Source of the DNA: Pseudomonas benzenivorans | GTDB lineage: Bacteria; Pseudomonadota; Gammaproteobacteria; Pseudomonadales; Pseudomonadaceae | Length of the DNA stretch: 64,000 nt | Direction: 5' to 3' | NCBI RefSeq assembly: GCF_900100495.1 | Contig: NZ_FNCT01000022.1 | Location: 1-64,000 of the forward strand | Shown: in pieces, positions 15,346-24,410 of the stretch | Position numbering within the stretch: the first letter of the stretch is position 1 | How the letters are laid out: every line of letters starts with the position of its first letter | Translations under genes and position numbers: made by a program | Notes under the pieces: model-generated | The model's database searches: none | What the model saw: the letters and a program-made list of their open reading frames with translations, nothing else | Told to the model about the DNA's origin: nothing

Positions 15346-18300
15346 TCAATCGCTGCCGGGCTGGCCGGCCACCGGCATGGCGGCGACCGGCGCGCGCGCC
15401 GCGCCGGCCCGACGCCGGCGCATCAGCCAGTAGGCGGCCGGCAGCACCAGCATCGACAGCAGCGGCGCGGTGATCATCCCGCCGACCATCGGCGCGGCGA
15501 TGCGCTGCATGACCTCCGAACCGGCGCCGCTGCCCCAGAGGATCGGCAGCAGGCCGGCGATGATCACCGCCACGGTCATCACCTTGGGCCGGACCCGTAG
15601 CACCGCGCCCTCGCGGATCGCCTCGAGCAGCGCCGGATCGTCGCTCCGCCCGGAGTCCAGGCGGGCATACCAGGCACTCTGCAGGTAGATCAGCATGATC
15701 ACCCCGAACTCCGCCGACACCCCGGCCAGCGCGATGAAGCCGACCCCGGTGGCCACCGACAGGTTGAAACCGGCCCAGTAGAGCAGCCAGATGCCGCCGG
15801 ACAGGGCGAACGGCAGGGTCGCCATGATCAGCAACGCCTCGCTGAAGCGACCGAAGGTCAGGTACAGCAGCACGAAGATGATCAGCAGCGTGGCCGGCAC
15901 CACCCAGGCCAGGCGGGCATTGGCGCGCTCCATGAACTCGAACTGGCCGGAATAGGCCAGGGTCATCCCGGCGCCCAGCTGCACGCTGTCGGCCACCCGC
16001 TGGCGCAACTCCGCCACCGTCGAGGCCAGGTCGCGGCCGCGCACGTCGACGTAGACCCAGCCCGCCAGGCGGCCGTTTTCGCTGCGCAGCATCGGCGGCC
16101 CCTCGCTCAGGCCGATCGCGGCCACGCTGCCGAGGGTCAGCTGCTGGCCGGCGGCGGTGAGGATCGGCAACTGCCGCAGCGCCTCCGGACTGTCGCGCCA
16201 CTCGCGGGGATAACGCAGGTTGATCGGGAAACGCGCCAGGCCCTCGATGGTCTCGCCGACATTGCTGCCGCCGATCGCGCTGGACACCACCGCCTGCACG
16301 TCGGCGATGCTCAGGCCATAGCGCGCCGCGGCCAGGCGGTCGATCTGGATGTCCACGTAGCGGCCACCGCTGAGGCGCTCGGCCAGGGCCGAACTGACCC
16401 CCGCCACCTGCTTGGCGATGCCTTCTATTTCCAGGGCCGAGCGCTCGATGTCGGCCAGCGAGGTGCCGGAGACCTTGACTCCGATCGGGCTCTTGATCCC
16501 GGTGGCGAGCATGTCGATGCGGTTGCGGATCGGCGGCACCCAGATGTTCGACAGGCCCGGCACCTGCACCGCGCGATCCAGCTCCTCGACCAGCTTCTCC
16601 GCGGTCATGCCGGCGCGCCACTGCTCCTGCGGCTTGAACTGGATGGTGGTCTCGAACATCTCCAGCGGCGCCGGATCGGTGGCGCTCTCCGCCCGTCCCG
16701 CCTTGCCGAACACCCGCGCCACTTCCGGCACGCTGCGGATCATCCGGTTGGTCTGCTGCAGCAGCTCGGTGGCCTTGCTCGCCGGCAGCCCCGGCAACGC
16801 CGAAGGCATATACAGCAGATCGCCCTCATCCATCGGCGGCATGAATTCGCCGCCCAGCTGGCTGAGCGGCCACAGGCTGGACAGGAAGATCAGCAGGGCC
16901 AGCGCCAGGGTCGCCTTGGGCCAGCTCAGCACCGCCTCGAGCACCGGGCGATAGGCCGCGATCAGCCAGCGGTTCAGTGGATTCCGCTGTTCGCTGGGGA
17001 TATGCCCGCGAATCCAGTAGCCCATCAGCACCGGCACCAGGGTCACCGACAGCCCGGCGGCGGCGGCCATGGCGTAGGTCTTGGTGAAGGCCAGCGGACC
17101 GAACAGGCGCCCCTCCTGGGCCTCCAGGGTGAACACCGGGAGGAACGACAGGGTGATGATCAGCAGGCTGAAGAACAGCGCCGGACCGACCTCGGCCGCC
17201 GCCTCGCCGATCACCCGCCAATGCGCCTCGCCCTGCAGCTGCTCGTCGGGGTGGGTGTGCTTCCAGGCCTCGATGTGCTTGTGCGCGTTCTCGATCATCA
17301 CCACCGCGGCATCGACCATCGCGCCGATGGCGATGGCGATGCCGCCGAGCGACATGATGTTGGCGTTGATGCCCTGGTAACGCATGACGATGAAGGCCAT
17401 CAGGATGCCCAGCGGCAACGTGATGATGGCGACCAGCGCGGAACGCAGGTGCCAGAGGAACAGCAGGCACACCAGGGTGACCACCGCGAACTCTTCCAGC
17501 AGCTTGAAGCTGAGGTTGTCGATGGCCCGGTCGATCAACTGCGAGCGATCGTAGGTGCTCACCAGCTCCACCCCGGCGGGCAGGCTCGGGCGCAGCGTAT
17601 CCAGCTTGTCCTTGACCGCCTGGATGGCCTCGCGGGCGTTCTTGCCGGAACGCAGGATCACCACCCCGCCGACCACTTCGCCCTCGCCGTCGAGCTCGGC
17701 GATGCCGCGGCGCATCTCCGGCCCCAGCTGGATGGTCGCCAGTTGCCCGAGTAACACCGGCACCCCTGTCCCGGAGACGTTCAGCGGGATGTTGCGAAAG
17801 TCCTCCAGGCTGCTCAGGTAGCCCGAGGCGCGCACCATGTATTCGCGCTCGGCCAGTTCCAGCACGGCACCGCCGGTTTCCTGGTTGGCGCTCTGCAGCG
17901 CCGCGCTGACCTGCTGCTGGGTCACCCCGTAGGCCAGCATTTTCTGCGGGTCGAGCAGCACCTGGTACTGCTTGACCATGCCGCCGAGGGTGGCGACTTC
18001 CGCCACGTTGGCCACGCTCTTGAGTTCGTACTTGAGGAACCAGTCCTGGATCGCCCGCAGCTGCGCCAGGTCGTGTTCGCCGCTGCGATCGACCAGGGCG
18101 TACTGGTAGATCCAGCCGACCCCGGTGGCATCCGGCCCCAGGGTCGTGGTCACCCCGTCCGGCAAGCGTTCCTGGGCCTGGTTGAGGTATTCCAGCACCC
18201 GCGAGCGCGCCCAATAGAGGTCGGTGCCATTCTCGAACAGCACATAGACGAAGGAGTCGCCGAAGAACGAATAGCCGCGCACCGTCCTCGCCCCCGGCAC

Positions 18301-18525
18301 CGAGAGCATGGTGGTGGCCAGCGGATAGGTGACCTGGTTCTCGATAATCTGTGGCGCCTGGCCGGGAAAGCTGGTGCGGATGATCACCTGGGTGTCGGAC
18401 AGGTCCGGCAGGGCGTCCAGCGGCGTGCTGCGCAGCGACCAGATGCCCCAGGCGGCGATGAACAGGGTCGCCAGCAGGACCAGGAAGCGGTTGCCGATCG
18501 ACCAGCGGATCAGTTTCTCGATCAT
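15346..18525 (-). CDS. cusA: CusA/CzcA-family heavy-metal RND efflux pump
   Basis: The 1059-residue inner-membrane pump has 12 expected membrane helices and two large periplasmic loops. The helix-4 signature GAMVDAAVVMIENAHKHIE is that of the monovalent (Cu/Ag) heavy-metal RND class. Methionines suited to metal relay include RIDMLATGIKSPIGVKVSG, matching the CusA M672 region, and EMFETTIQFKP. It forms a proton-driven tripartite Cu(I)/Ag(I) exporter with CusB and CusC. The start ATG overlaps the end of cusB, and the operon order is cusC-cusB-cusA on the minus strand. Confidence 0.92.
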   Translation of the reverse strand: MIEKLIRWSIGNRFLVLLATLFIAAWGIWSLRSTPLDALPDLSDTQVIIRTSFPGQAPQIIENQVTYPLATTMLSVPGARTVRGYSFFGDSFVYVLFENGTDLYWARSRVLEYLNQAQERLPDGVTTTLGPDATGVGWIYQYALVDRSGEHDLAQLRAIQDWFLKYELKSVANVAEVATLGGMVKQYQVLLDPQKMLAYGVTQQQVSAALQSANQETGGAVLELAEREYMVRASGYLSSLEDFRNIPLNVSGTGVPVLLGQLATIQLGPEMRRGIAELDGEGEVVGGVVILRSGKNAREAIQAVKDKLDTLRPSLPAGVELVSTYDRSQLIDRAIDNLSFKLLEEFAVVTLVCLLFLWHLRSALVAIITLPLGILMAFIVMRYQGINANIMSLGGIAIAIGAMVDAAVVMIENAHKHIEAWKHTHPDEQLQGEAHWRVIGEAAAEVGPALFFSLLIITLSFLPVFTLEAQEGRLFGPLAFTKTYAMAAAAGLSVTLVPVLMGYWIRGHIPSEQRNPLNRWLIAAYRPVLEAVLSWPKATLALALLIFLSSLWPLSQLGGEFMPPMDEGDLLYMPSALPGLPASKATELLQQTNRMIRSVPEVARVFGKAGRAESATDPAPLEMFETTIQFKPQEQWRAGMTAEKLVEELDRAVQVPGLSNIWVPPIRNRIDMLATGIKSPIGVKVSGTSLADIERSALEIEGIAKQVAGVSSALAERLSGGRYVDIQIDRLAAARYGLSIADVQAVVSSAIGGSNVGETIEGLARFPINLRYPREWRDSPEALRQLPILTAAGQQLTLGSVAAIGLSEGPPMLRSENGRLAGWVYVDVRGRDLASTVAELRQRVADSVQLGAGMTLAYSGQFEFMERANARLAWVVPATLLIIFVLLYLTFGRFSEALLIMATLPFALSGGIWLLYWAGFNLSVATGVGFIALAGVSAEFGVIMLIYLQSAWYARLDSGRSDDPALLEAIREGAVLRVRPKVMTVAVIIAGLLPILWGSGAGSEVMQRIAAPMVGGMITAPLLSMLVLPAAYWLMRRRRAGAARAPVAAMPVAGQPGSD

Positions 18526-19994
18526 TGCCCGGCTCCCTGCTTGACCAGGCGCTCGATCAGCAAGCCGCCCTCGCTCATCCGCGCGCCAATCCGCACCCGG
18601 TCACCGACGCGCAGGCCGGCCGCCACCCCGGGGCTGGCCAGGGGGAACTGCATGGTCATCCCGGGCATGCTCAGGCTGGCGAAGGGGCCGTGCTCCAGGG
18701 TGACGGCCTGCGCGTCGAGCGCGATGATCACGCCTTGCGATTCATGCAGCTCGGTCACCGGCGCCATGGGCCTGGCTTCGGCCGTCTCGGCGCGCGCCAG
18801 GATGCCTTGCAGGCTGGCCTCCGAGTCGATCAGGAACTGTCCCGAGGTGACCACCTCCTGGCCTTCGGCGAGCCCGCTGCGCACCTCGATGCGGCCATCC
18901 GCCTCACGGCCGAGCTGCACCTCCTGCGGCCGGTAGCGGCCGGCGCCTTCGGCCAGCATCACCAGCGCGCGCTTGCCGGTACGGATCACCGCCTCGCTGG
19001 GGATCAGCAGCGCAGGTTCCTGGCTTTCGCTATTCAGGCGTACCGCAGCGAACATCCCGGGACGCAGCCGCCCCTGCGGATTGGCGAACTCGCTGCGCAG
19101 GGTCAGGGTGCGGGTCTGCACATCGGCGCTCGGCAGCAGCGCGATCACCCGCCCCTGCAAGTCCTCGTCGGGGTAGGCCGCCAGCCGCGCCTGCACCTGG
19201 GCGCCGAGCGGCACCAGCGCAGCCTGGGCCTCCGGAATCGCGGTATCCAGCCAGACGCTGGACAGCCCGTTGATCAGCGCCAGGTCCTGCCCGGCCGCCA
19301 CGCTCATGCCGCTGCGCACCTCGAGGGTTTGCAGCTCGCCGGCAATCGGCGCGACCAGGGTCTGCAGCGGATGGGCCTTGCGGCTACGCGCCACCCGCTC
19401 GATCTGCGCCTGGTCCATGCCGAGCAGCCGCAGGCGCTCGCGCAGCGCCGCGATCAGGCGCACGTCGCCGCTCTGCAGCACGGCGATGAATTCCAGCTGG
19501 GCGGCCGACCACGCGGGGATCAGCAGATCGACCAGCGGCGTGCCGGCGGCCAGCACATCGCCGGGCGCATGGCCGTAGACCCGCTCGACGAACCCACTCG
19601 AACGGGCCTGCACTCTGGCGATATCGCGCTGGTTGTAGGCCAGCGAGCCGACCGCCTCCACGCCCATCGGCAGCGTCGCGCGCTGCACCCTGGCGGTGCG
19701 CATGCCGAGGTTCTGCACCGTCTGCGCCGACACACTGAGCGCGCCGGAGTCCTCAGGCGAACCGGCGTATTTGGGCAGCAGTTGCATGTCCATGAACGGC
19801 GATTTCCCCGGCTTGTCGAAATGCTGCTCGGGCTTCATCGGGTCATACCAATAGAGCACCGCGTGTTCCTCCTGCGCCTGGGCGGCTGTCGGTCCCCGGG
19901 CAGCCTGCTGCTGCCCCAGCCAGTAGCCGCCGGCCATGCCAGCCACTGCCATAGCGCCAGCCAACAGCGAATAACCGATAACGGCGGCTTTCAT
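18522..19994 (-). CDS. cusB: CusB periplasmic adaptor with fused C-terminal CusF-like domain
   Basis: The 490-residue protein has an N-terminal signal anchor and a heavy-metal-binding segment (about 45-75) with YWYDPMKPEQHF and GKSPFMDMQLLPKY, typical of CusB. Barrel-sandwich and hairpin domains follow. After residue ~415 a CusF-like OB domain is fused: ESQGVIIALDAQAVTLEHG, then SLSMPGMTMQFPL, which has the CusF Met/Trp-type metal site arrangement. In E. coli CusF is separate; here the chaperone and adaptor are one chain. It overlaps cusA and cusC by four bases each. Confidence 0.92.
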   Translation of the reverse strand: MKAAVIGYSLLAGAMAVAGMAGGYWLGQQQAARGPTAAQAQEEHAVLYWYDPMKPEQHFDKPGKSPFMDMQLLPKYAGSPEDSGALSVSAQTVQNLGMRTARVQRATLPMGVEAVGSLAYNQRDIARVQARSSGFVERVYGHAPGDVLAAGTPLVDLLIPAWSAAQLEFIAVLQSGDVRLIAALRERLRLLGMDQAQIERVARSRKAHPLQTLVAPIAGELQTLEVRSGMSVAAGQDLALINGLSSVWLDTAIPEAQAALVPLGAQVQARLAAYPDEDLQGRVIALLPSADVQTRTLTLRSEFANPQGRLRPGMFAAVRLNSESQEPALLIPSEAVIRTGKRALVMLAEGAGRYRPQEVQLGREADGRIEVRSGLAEGQEVVTSGQFLIDSEASLQGILARAETAEARPMAPVTELHESQGVIIALDAQAVTLEHGPFASLSMPGMTMQFPLASPGVAAGLRVGDRVRIGARMSEGGLLIERLVKQGAGQ

Positions 19995-21253
19995 TGCAGT
20001 CCCTCCACATAGGCGTAATACAGGCTGGCCGATAGCAGGCTCAGGCTGCGCCGTTGATCAATCTGGCGCAGTTGCGCCTCGATCAGCTCGCGGCGGGCGG
20101 CGATCACCGCGTCGAGCTGAGTGTTGCCGGCACGATAGGCCGCCAGTTCCAGTTCGCTGCGCTGGCTGGCCAGCGGGATCAGGCTGCGCTCGGTTCGCTC
20201 GAGCGCCTTGCGCAGTTGCGCGAGTTCGGCCCGGCCACTCTCCAGCTCGGCTTGCAGCCTGCGCTGCAGCGCCTCCTGTTCGGCCTGCGACTGCGCCACG
20301 CGGTGCTGCTGCGCAGCGATGCGCGGTCCCTGGCGTGAACCGACGAACAGCGGCAAGTCGAAGCTGAACTGCACCGTCAGCATGTCGCCGAACTGGTTGT
20401 CGCGGTTGTTGTAGGCCAGCTCGACCCCCCAATCCGGGGCCTTCTCGGCGATCGCCTCGGCCAGCCCGGCATCTGCCTCGCCGACCCGCGCCGAGGCGGC
20501 GCGTAGCTCCGGGTGCTCGCTCAGGCGCCCTGGCCCCTGCGGCAGTTGCAACGGGAGTTGCGGCGGCGCGCCCGCCAACGGCAGGTCCGCGGCGTCGCCG
20601 ATCCAGCGCCGCAGCCTGGCGCGGGCGATTGCCGCGTCACGCTCGAGTTCATCGCGCCGATCCGCCAGGCTCAGCGCCTCCTGGTCGGCCCGCAGCAGGT
20701 CGGCGGCCTGCGCACTGCCACCGGCAACCAGCGCCTGCACCGTTGCGCGCAGCAGCGCGACCTGCTTGTCCGATTGCTCGAACAGCGCGACGCTACGCTC
20801 GCTGTAGTACAGCTCCAGCCAGCTCTGTGCCGTTTGCCGCTTGGTTTCCAGGAGCATCGCCCGCTGCTCGGCGGCGGCCCGGGTGACGCCGGCTTCGGCC
20901 GAGTGGCGGCGGGCCTGGCGTTTATCGCCATTGGGCACCTCTTGCATGATGCCGATGCGGCGCATGGTCATGAAGTCGCGGTTCAGCGAGTAACGATCCG
21001 GTCCCTCGATGGGCACATTGTCCACGCCCAGGATCAGCTTCGGGTCGGGCAAGGCGGCCGCCGGCAGCACGGCCGTCCGAGCCGCCTCGACTTGCGCCAT
21101 CTGCGCGAGATTTTCCGGGGCGGCGCGCTCGGCAAGCGCCTGGGCGCGCAGGAAGGTCAGCGACTCTGCCTGCACCGCCGGAATCGCGGCGCCAGCGAGC
21201 ACGGCAGCCAGCAGGCCAGCGCATGCGCGGCGGGGGGGAAGGAAAGCCAGCAT
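19991..21253 (-). CDS. cusC: CusC-type outer-membrane factor (TolC family)
   Basis: The 420-residue protein starts at MLAFLPPRRACAGLLAAVL, with GGAGAC upstream, and has a signal peptide ending in IPAVQA. It shows the two repeated coiled-coil hairpins of TolC-family efflux channels (for example ETKRQTAQSWLELYYSERSVALFEQSDKQVALLRA and LQRRLQAELESGRAELAQLRKALERTE, each quoted only in part here as recognisable heptads). It is the first gene of the cusCBA operon and provides the exit duct for Cu/Ag. Confidence 0.88.
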   Translation of the reverse strand: MLAFLPPRRACAGLLAAVLAGAAIPAVQAESLTFLRAQALAERAAPENLAQMAQVEAARTAVLPAAALPDPKLILGVDNVPIEGPDRYSLNRDFMTMRRIGIMQEVPNGDKRQARRHSAEAGVTRAAAEQRAMLLETKRQTAQSWLELYYSERSVALFEQSDKQVALLRATVQALVAGGSAQAADLLRADQEALSLADRRDELERDAAIARARLRRWIGDAADLPLAGAPPQLPLQLPQGPGRLSEHPELRAASARVGEADAGLAEAIAEKAPDWGVELAYNNRDNQFGDMLTVQFSFDLPLFVGSRQGPRIAAQQHRVAQSQAEQEALQRRLQAELESGRAELAQLRKALERTERSLIPLASQRSELELAAYRAGNTQLDAVIAARRELIEAQLRQIDQRRSLSLLSASLYYAYVEGLQ

Positions 21254-21350
21254 GCTTTCGTCTCCAATACAGTTGATCGACATCGAGCCCAGATCATCGG
21301 GCGCGACGGGAACACGCACCGGCTAGCGGGCGTGCATTTGGATCAATGCA

Positions 21351-21698
21351 TTAGCTGAGACGAGGGGGACGCCAGCGCGTGGCGGGTTCCCGTTGCACCA
21401 CCGCTTGGCTGGGTAGAGCTCTGGGACGGGGATGCGCGGGCACCAGGGTTTTGACCACCAGGGTCTGCAGGGCGCTGCCGCTTTTGCACTCGTGCCCGGA
21501 TTTGCAGAACGACTTGGCAGCGGAGTCCATGTGCTCGCAGCAGGGATTCTCGCTGGCGGCTTGCCCGTGATCGGCCATCGCGCCTTGCATCGGGCAGGGT
21601 TCGGCGGGCATGCCTGCAGCCATGCTGCCGAAAGCCGGGAGCATGAAGCTGAGTATCAGGAGCAAGACCAGCGGAAGCCGGAACATGGAAGACGCCAT
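21351..21698 (-). CDS. Small secreted Cys/His/Met-rich protein near cusCBA
   Basis: The protein is about 115 residues, with a likely start at MASSMFRLPLVLLL (21698; 21686 is possible). A signal peptide ends near GSMAAG. The mature part is dense in metal-ligand residues: PAEPCPMQGAMADHG, NPCCEHMDSAAKSFC, KSGHECKSG. The tail is Arg/Pro-rich. It lies 97 bp upstream of cusC in the same direction. Periplasmic copper binding, in the manner of CopL-like proteins, is likely from composition and position, but no specific family is recognised. Confidence 0.65.
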   Translation of the reverse strand: MASSMFRLPLVLLLILSFMLPAFGSMAAGMPAEPCPMQGAMADHGQAASENPCCEHMDSAAKSFCKSGHECKSGSALQTLVVKTLVPAHPRPRALPSQAVVQREPATRWRPPRLS

Positions 21699-21807
21699 TG
21701 ACCGATGCCTGGCATGAACGATAGCAGAAGGCGTCGATCGCAACCCAGCGACAGATTGTCTCGCGGCAATCTCGCGCGAAGGCCGCCGGGTTTTGCCCGG
21801 CGCCGGT

Positions 21808-22824
21808 TCAGGCGAGATCGAGGACCACCCGGCCCCGGGTCGGGCAGGTTTCCATGTGGCGGTGGGCGTCGACCACCCGCTCGAAGGCGAACACCTTGTC
21901 GATCAGCGGACGCAGCAGGCCGTCGCGGGTCAACTGGTTCACCCCCTGCAGCGCCTTGGCCACGGCTTCCTTGTCCTGCGGGATGCCCAATTCTTCCTTG
22001 CCGGTGAAGTTGCCGATGCAATGCACGAAGAACTGGATGTTCTTCTGGAACGCCGCGCAGGCCGGGAACGGCGTTTCATTGCCGCCGTGCAAACCGAACA
22101 GCACCAGCCGGCCACGGGGTGCCAGGGCATCGCCGAGCAGGCACATCTGCGGGCCGCCGAGCGAGTCCATGACAATATCCACGCCACGGCCATCGGTGAG
22201 TTTGTGCACGCGGCTGACCAGGTCCTGTTCCTCGGTGAGGATGACATGCTCGGCGCCCAGTTCGCGCAGGAAGTCGCGATCATCCGCATTCTCGGTGGCG
22301 GCGATCACCCTGGCGCCGAGGGCCTTGCCCATCTGCACGATATAAGGTCCCCAACAACGGCTGGCGTCGGTGACCAACACGCTTTCGTTGGGTTTCAGGC
22401 GTGCCAGTTCGACGAAACCGAACCAGCCGACCAGCGACGGCAGGTAGTGCACGCTGGCCTGCTGCGGCGTCAGCACGTCCGGGTAGGTCGTCAGCGAACT
22501 GCGCGGCAGCAGCACCTCCTCGGCATAACCGGGATAGTGATTGATACTGTGGCCCGGGAAGCTGGCGACCTTGTCGCCCACTGCCAGGTCGTCGACGCCT
22601 TCGCCCACCGCCAGCACTTCGCCGGCCAGTTCATGGCCGAGGCCGGCCGGCAGTTGCGCCGGGGTGGTGCCGAGATTCTGCCGCCAGAGTACGTCGTACC
22701 AACTGACACCGATCGCCTGAACGCGGATCAGCACCTCGCCAGCGGCCGGCGCAGGGCGCGTGCGCTCTTCGATCTTGAGGACATCGGCCTCGCCAAACTG
22801 ATGGAAACGGATGATGCGGGACAT
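21808..22824 (-). CDS. mexS: MexS-type quinone oxidoreductase (MDR superfamily)
   Basis: The 338-residue protein opens MSRIIRFHQFGEADVLK and has the MDR pattern GLGHELAGEVLAVGEGV, a nucleotide-binding region with ESVLVTDASRCWGPYIVQMGKALGARVIA, and GRGVDIVMDSLGG. The catalytic zinc site of true alcohol dehydrogenases is not evident. It is divergent from a MexT orthologue and next to mexEF-oprN, which is the arrangement of MexS in P. aeruginosa, where loss of MexS leads to MexT-dependent pump activation. Confidence 0.88.
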   Translation of the reverse strand: MSRIIRFHQFGEADVLKIEERTRPAPAAGEVLIRVQAIGVSWYDVLWRQNLGTTPAQLPAGLGHELAGEVLAVGEGVDDLAVGDKVASFPGHSINHYPGYAEEVLLPRSSLTTYPDVLTPQQASVHYLPSLVGWFGFVELARLKPNESVLVTDASRCWGPYIVQMGKALGARVIAATENADDRDFLRELGAEHVILTEEQDLVSRVHKLTDGRGVDIVMDSLGGPQMCLLGDALAPRGRLVLFGLHGGNETPFPACAAFQKNIQFFVHCIGNFTGKEELGIPQDKEAVAKALQGVNQLTRDGLLRPLIDKVFAFERVVDAHRHMETCPTRGRVVLDLA

Positions 22825-23040
22825 CGCAAACCTCGTCGGTTGACCCCTTATTGCCCTCGACTTTATCCGGGCTTTGGCGGCAATGCCACCAGCCGGCCCT
22901 GATATTCACCATGCCTGTGGATGATAATAAAGCCGCCAATCATCACTACGACTGCGGTCCATGTTGCCTAAGGAGGCCGATCGGCATTAGCCTGAAACGC
23001 GCAACGCACAGCGCTCCCCTCCTCCAGAATGGACACCGGA

Positions 23041-23957
23041 TGAACCGCAACGATCTCCGCCGAGTCGATCTCAACCTGTTGATCGTTTTCGAAACGCTGA
23101 TGCATGAGCGCAGCGTCACGCGCGCCGCGGAAAAGCTGTTTCTCGGCCAGCCGGCGATCAGTGCCGCCCTGTCCCGCCTGCGCAGCCTGTTCGACGACCC
23201 GCTGTTCGTCCGTACCGGGCGCAGCATGGAGCCTACCGCGCGGGCCCAGGAAATCTTCGCCCTGCTCTCGCCGGCGCTGGACTCCATCTCCACCGCGGTC
23301 AGCCGCGCCGCCGATTTCGACCCGGCGACCAGCAATGCGGTGTTCCGCATCGGCCTGTCCGATGATGTCGAATTCGGCCTGCTGCCGCCGCTGATCAAGC
23401 GCCTGCGCGCCGAGGCGCCGGGGGTGGTGCTGGTGATCCGTCGCACCAACTATCTGTTGATGCCCGGCCTGCTCGCCTCGGGGGAGATTTCCGTCGGTGT
23501 CAGCTATACCGAGGAACTGCCGGCCAATGCCAAGCGCAAGGTGATGCGCCGCAGCCGGGCCAAGCTGCTGCGCGCCGACAGCGTGCCGGGCCCGTTGAGC
23601 CTGGACGATTACTGTGCACGACCGCATGCACTGGTATCGTTCGCCGGCGACCTCGGCGGCTTCATCGACACCGAACTGGAGAAGCTCGGCCGCAAACGCC
23701 GGGTAGTGCTGGCCGTACCGCAATTCAACGGCCTCGGCCCGCTGCTCAGCGGCACCGACATCGTCGCCACCGTGCCCGACTACACCGCCGCCGCGCTGAC
23801 CGCCGCCGGCGGCTTGCGCGCCGAAGAGCTGCCGCTGGAAACCTCGAGCTTCGAGCTGCACATGGCCTGGCGCGGCGCCCAGGACAACGACCCGGCAGAG
23901 CGCTGGCTGCGCTCGCGCATCCAGATGTTCGTCGGCGACCCGGACAGCCTGGGCTGA
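23041..23957 (+). CDS. mexT: MexT, LysR-type activator of mexEF-oprN
   Basis: The 305-residue protein starts MNRNDLRRVDLNLLIVFETL, with the LysR HTH ERSVTRAAEKLFLGQPAISAALSRLRSLFDDPLFVR, followed by a co-inducer domain with VPQFNGLGPLLSGTDIVATVPDY. Sequence and synteny match P. aeruginosa MexT. An in-frame extension from ATG 22911 (MPVDDNKAANHHYDCGPC) would give 348 residues, close to the longer MexT form annotated in PAO1; the start is therefore uncertain. The site where PAO1 carries an inactivating 8-bp duplication (CGGCCAGC) is present here as a single copy at 23144-23151, so the frame is intact. Confidence 0.9.
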
Positions 23958-24041
23958 AGCGCAGCCGGCCTGCCTGGCCGCGCTCCGGGACTCGCCAGGC
24001 ACCGCTGGATTTCCCAGATTTCATTGGGCTGCGGTTGTTTC

Positions 24042-24091
24042 GTAGGAGCGGCCGCCCCGTCTGCGACGCGGCGCTGTCGTGCAGCAAACTG
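24042..24091. repeat. Dispersed repeat, copy 2 (first copy at 2995)
   Basis: The block running from GTAGGAGCGGCCGCCCCGTC to GTGCAGCAAACTG closely matches 2995-3043. Confidence 0.65.
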
Positions 24092-24157
24092 TGTAGGAGC
24101 CAGCTTGCTGGCGATGCTTTTTGATCTGCAAGGATCGCCAGCAAGCTGGCTCCTACA
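24092..24157. repeat. REP element with 24-bp perfect inverted arms
   Basis: Arms 24092-24115 and 24134-24157 are exact reverse complements (core GTAGGAGCCAGCTTGCTGGC) around 18 bases. It is a known type of Pseudomonas REP palindrome downstream of mexT. Confidence 0.8.
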
Positions 24158-24309
24158 AAGGCTCGGCGTTGATTTAATTTTTATATAAAACAACGGGTTA
24201 TTTTAAACTCGATAAGTACTGCTCCTGAACGCATCGAAACGGTGCAGCCCGTTTGCTCTCGATCCGAACGCGCACCACTATTGGCCTTATCGATACAACC
24301 GCTCCTATC

Positions 24310-24324
24310 ATCATTCCCGATGAT
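24310..24324 (+). promoter_or_regulatory. Candidate MexT (LysR) operator upstream of mexE
   Basis: ATCAT-TCCCG-ATGAT is a perfect inverted repeat that contains the LysR T-N11-A pattern, 87 bp before the mexE start. It does not fully match the published MexT box, so the assignment is tentative. Confidence 0.45.
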
Positions 24325-24410
24325 ATCCATCTTCGTAGCGTTCGATTCGTACGACGCCGAGTCGCAACGCAGACTCCGCCCATCGACAAAACCGACTGGC
24401 GGAATCACAC

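Larger units (their letters stand above)
23958..24410. other. mexT-mexE intergenic region
   Basis: No gene is seen in these 453 bases. The left part holds a dispersed REP-like repeat and a perfect 24-bp inverted repeat. About 24165-24235 is AT-rich, unlike its surroundings. A LysR-type palindrome lies at 24310-24324. Confidence 0.6.

Noticed and set aside
22851..22910. Most upstream start of the mexT frame at 22851
   Set aside because: It adds residues overlapping the mexS promoter region with no ribosome site. The plausible choices are 22911 or 23041.
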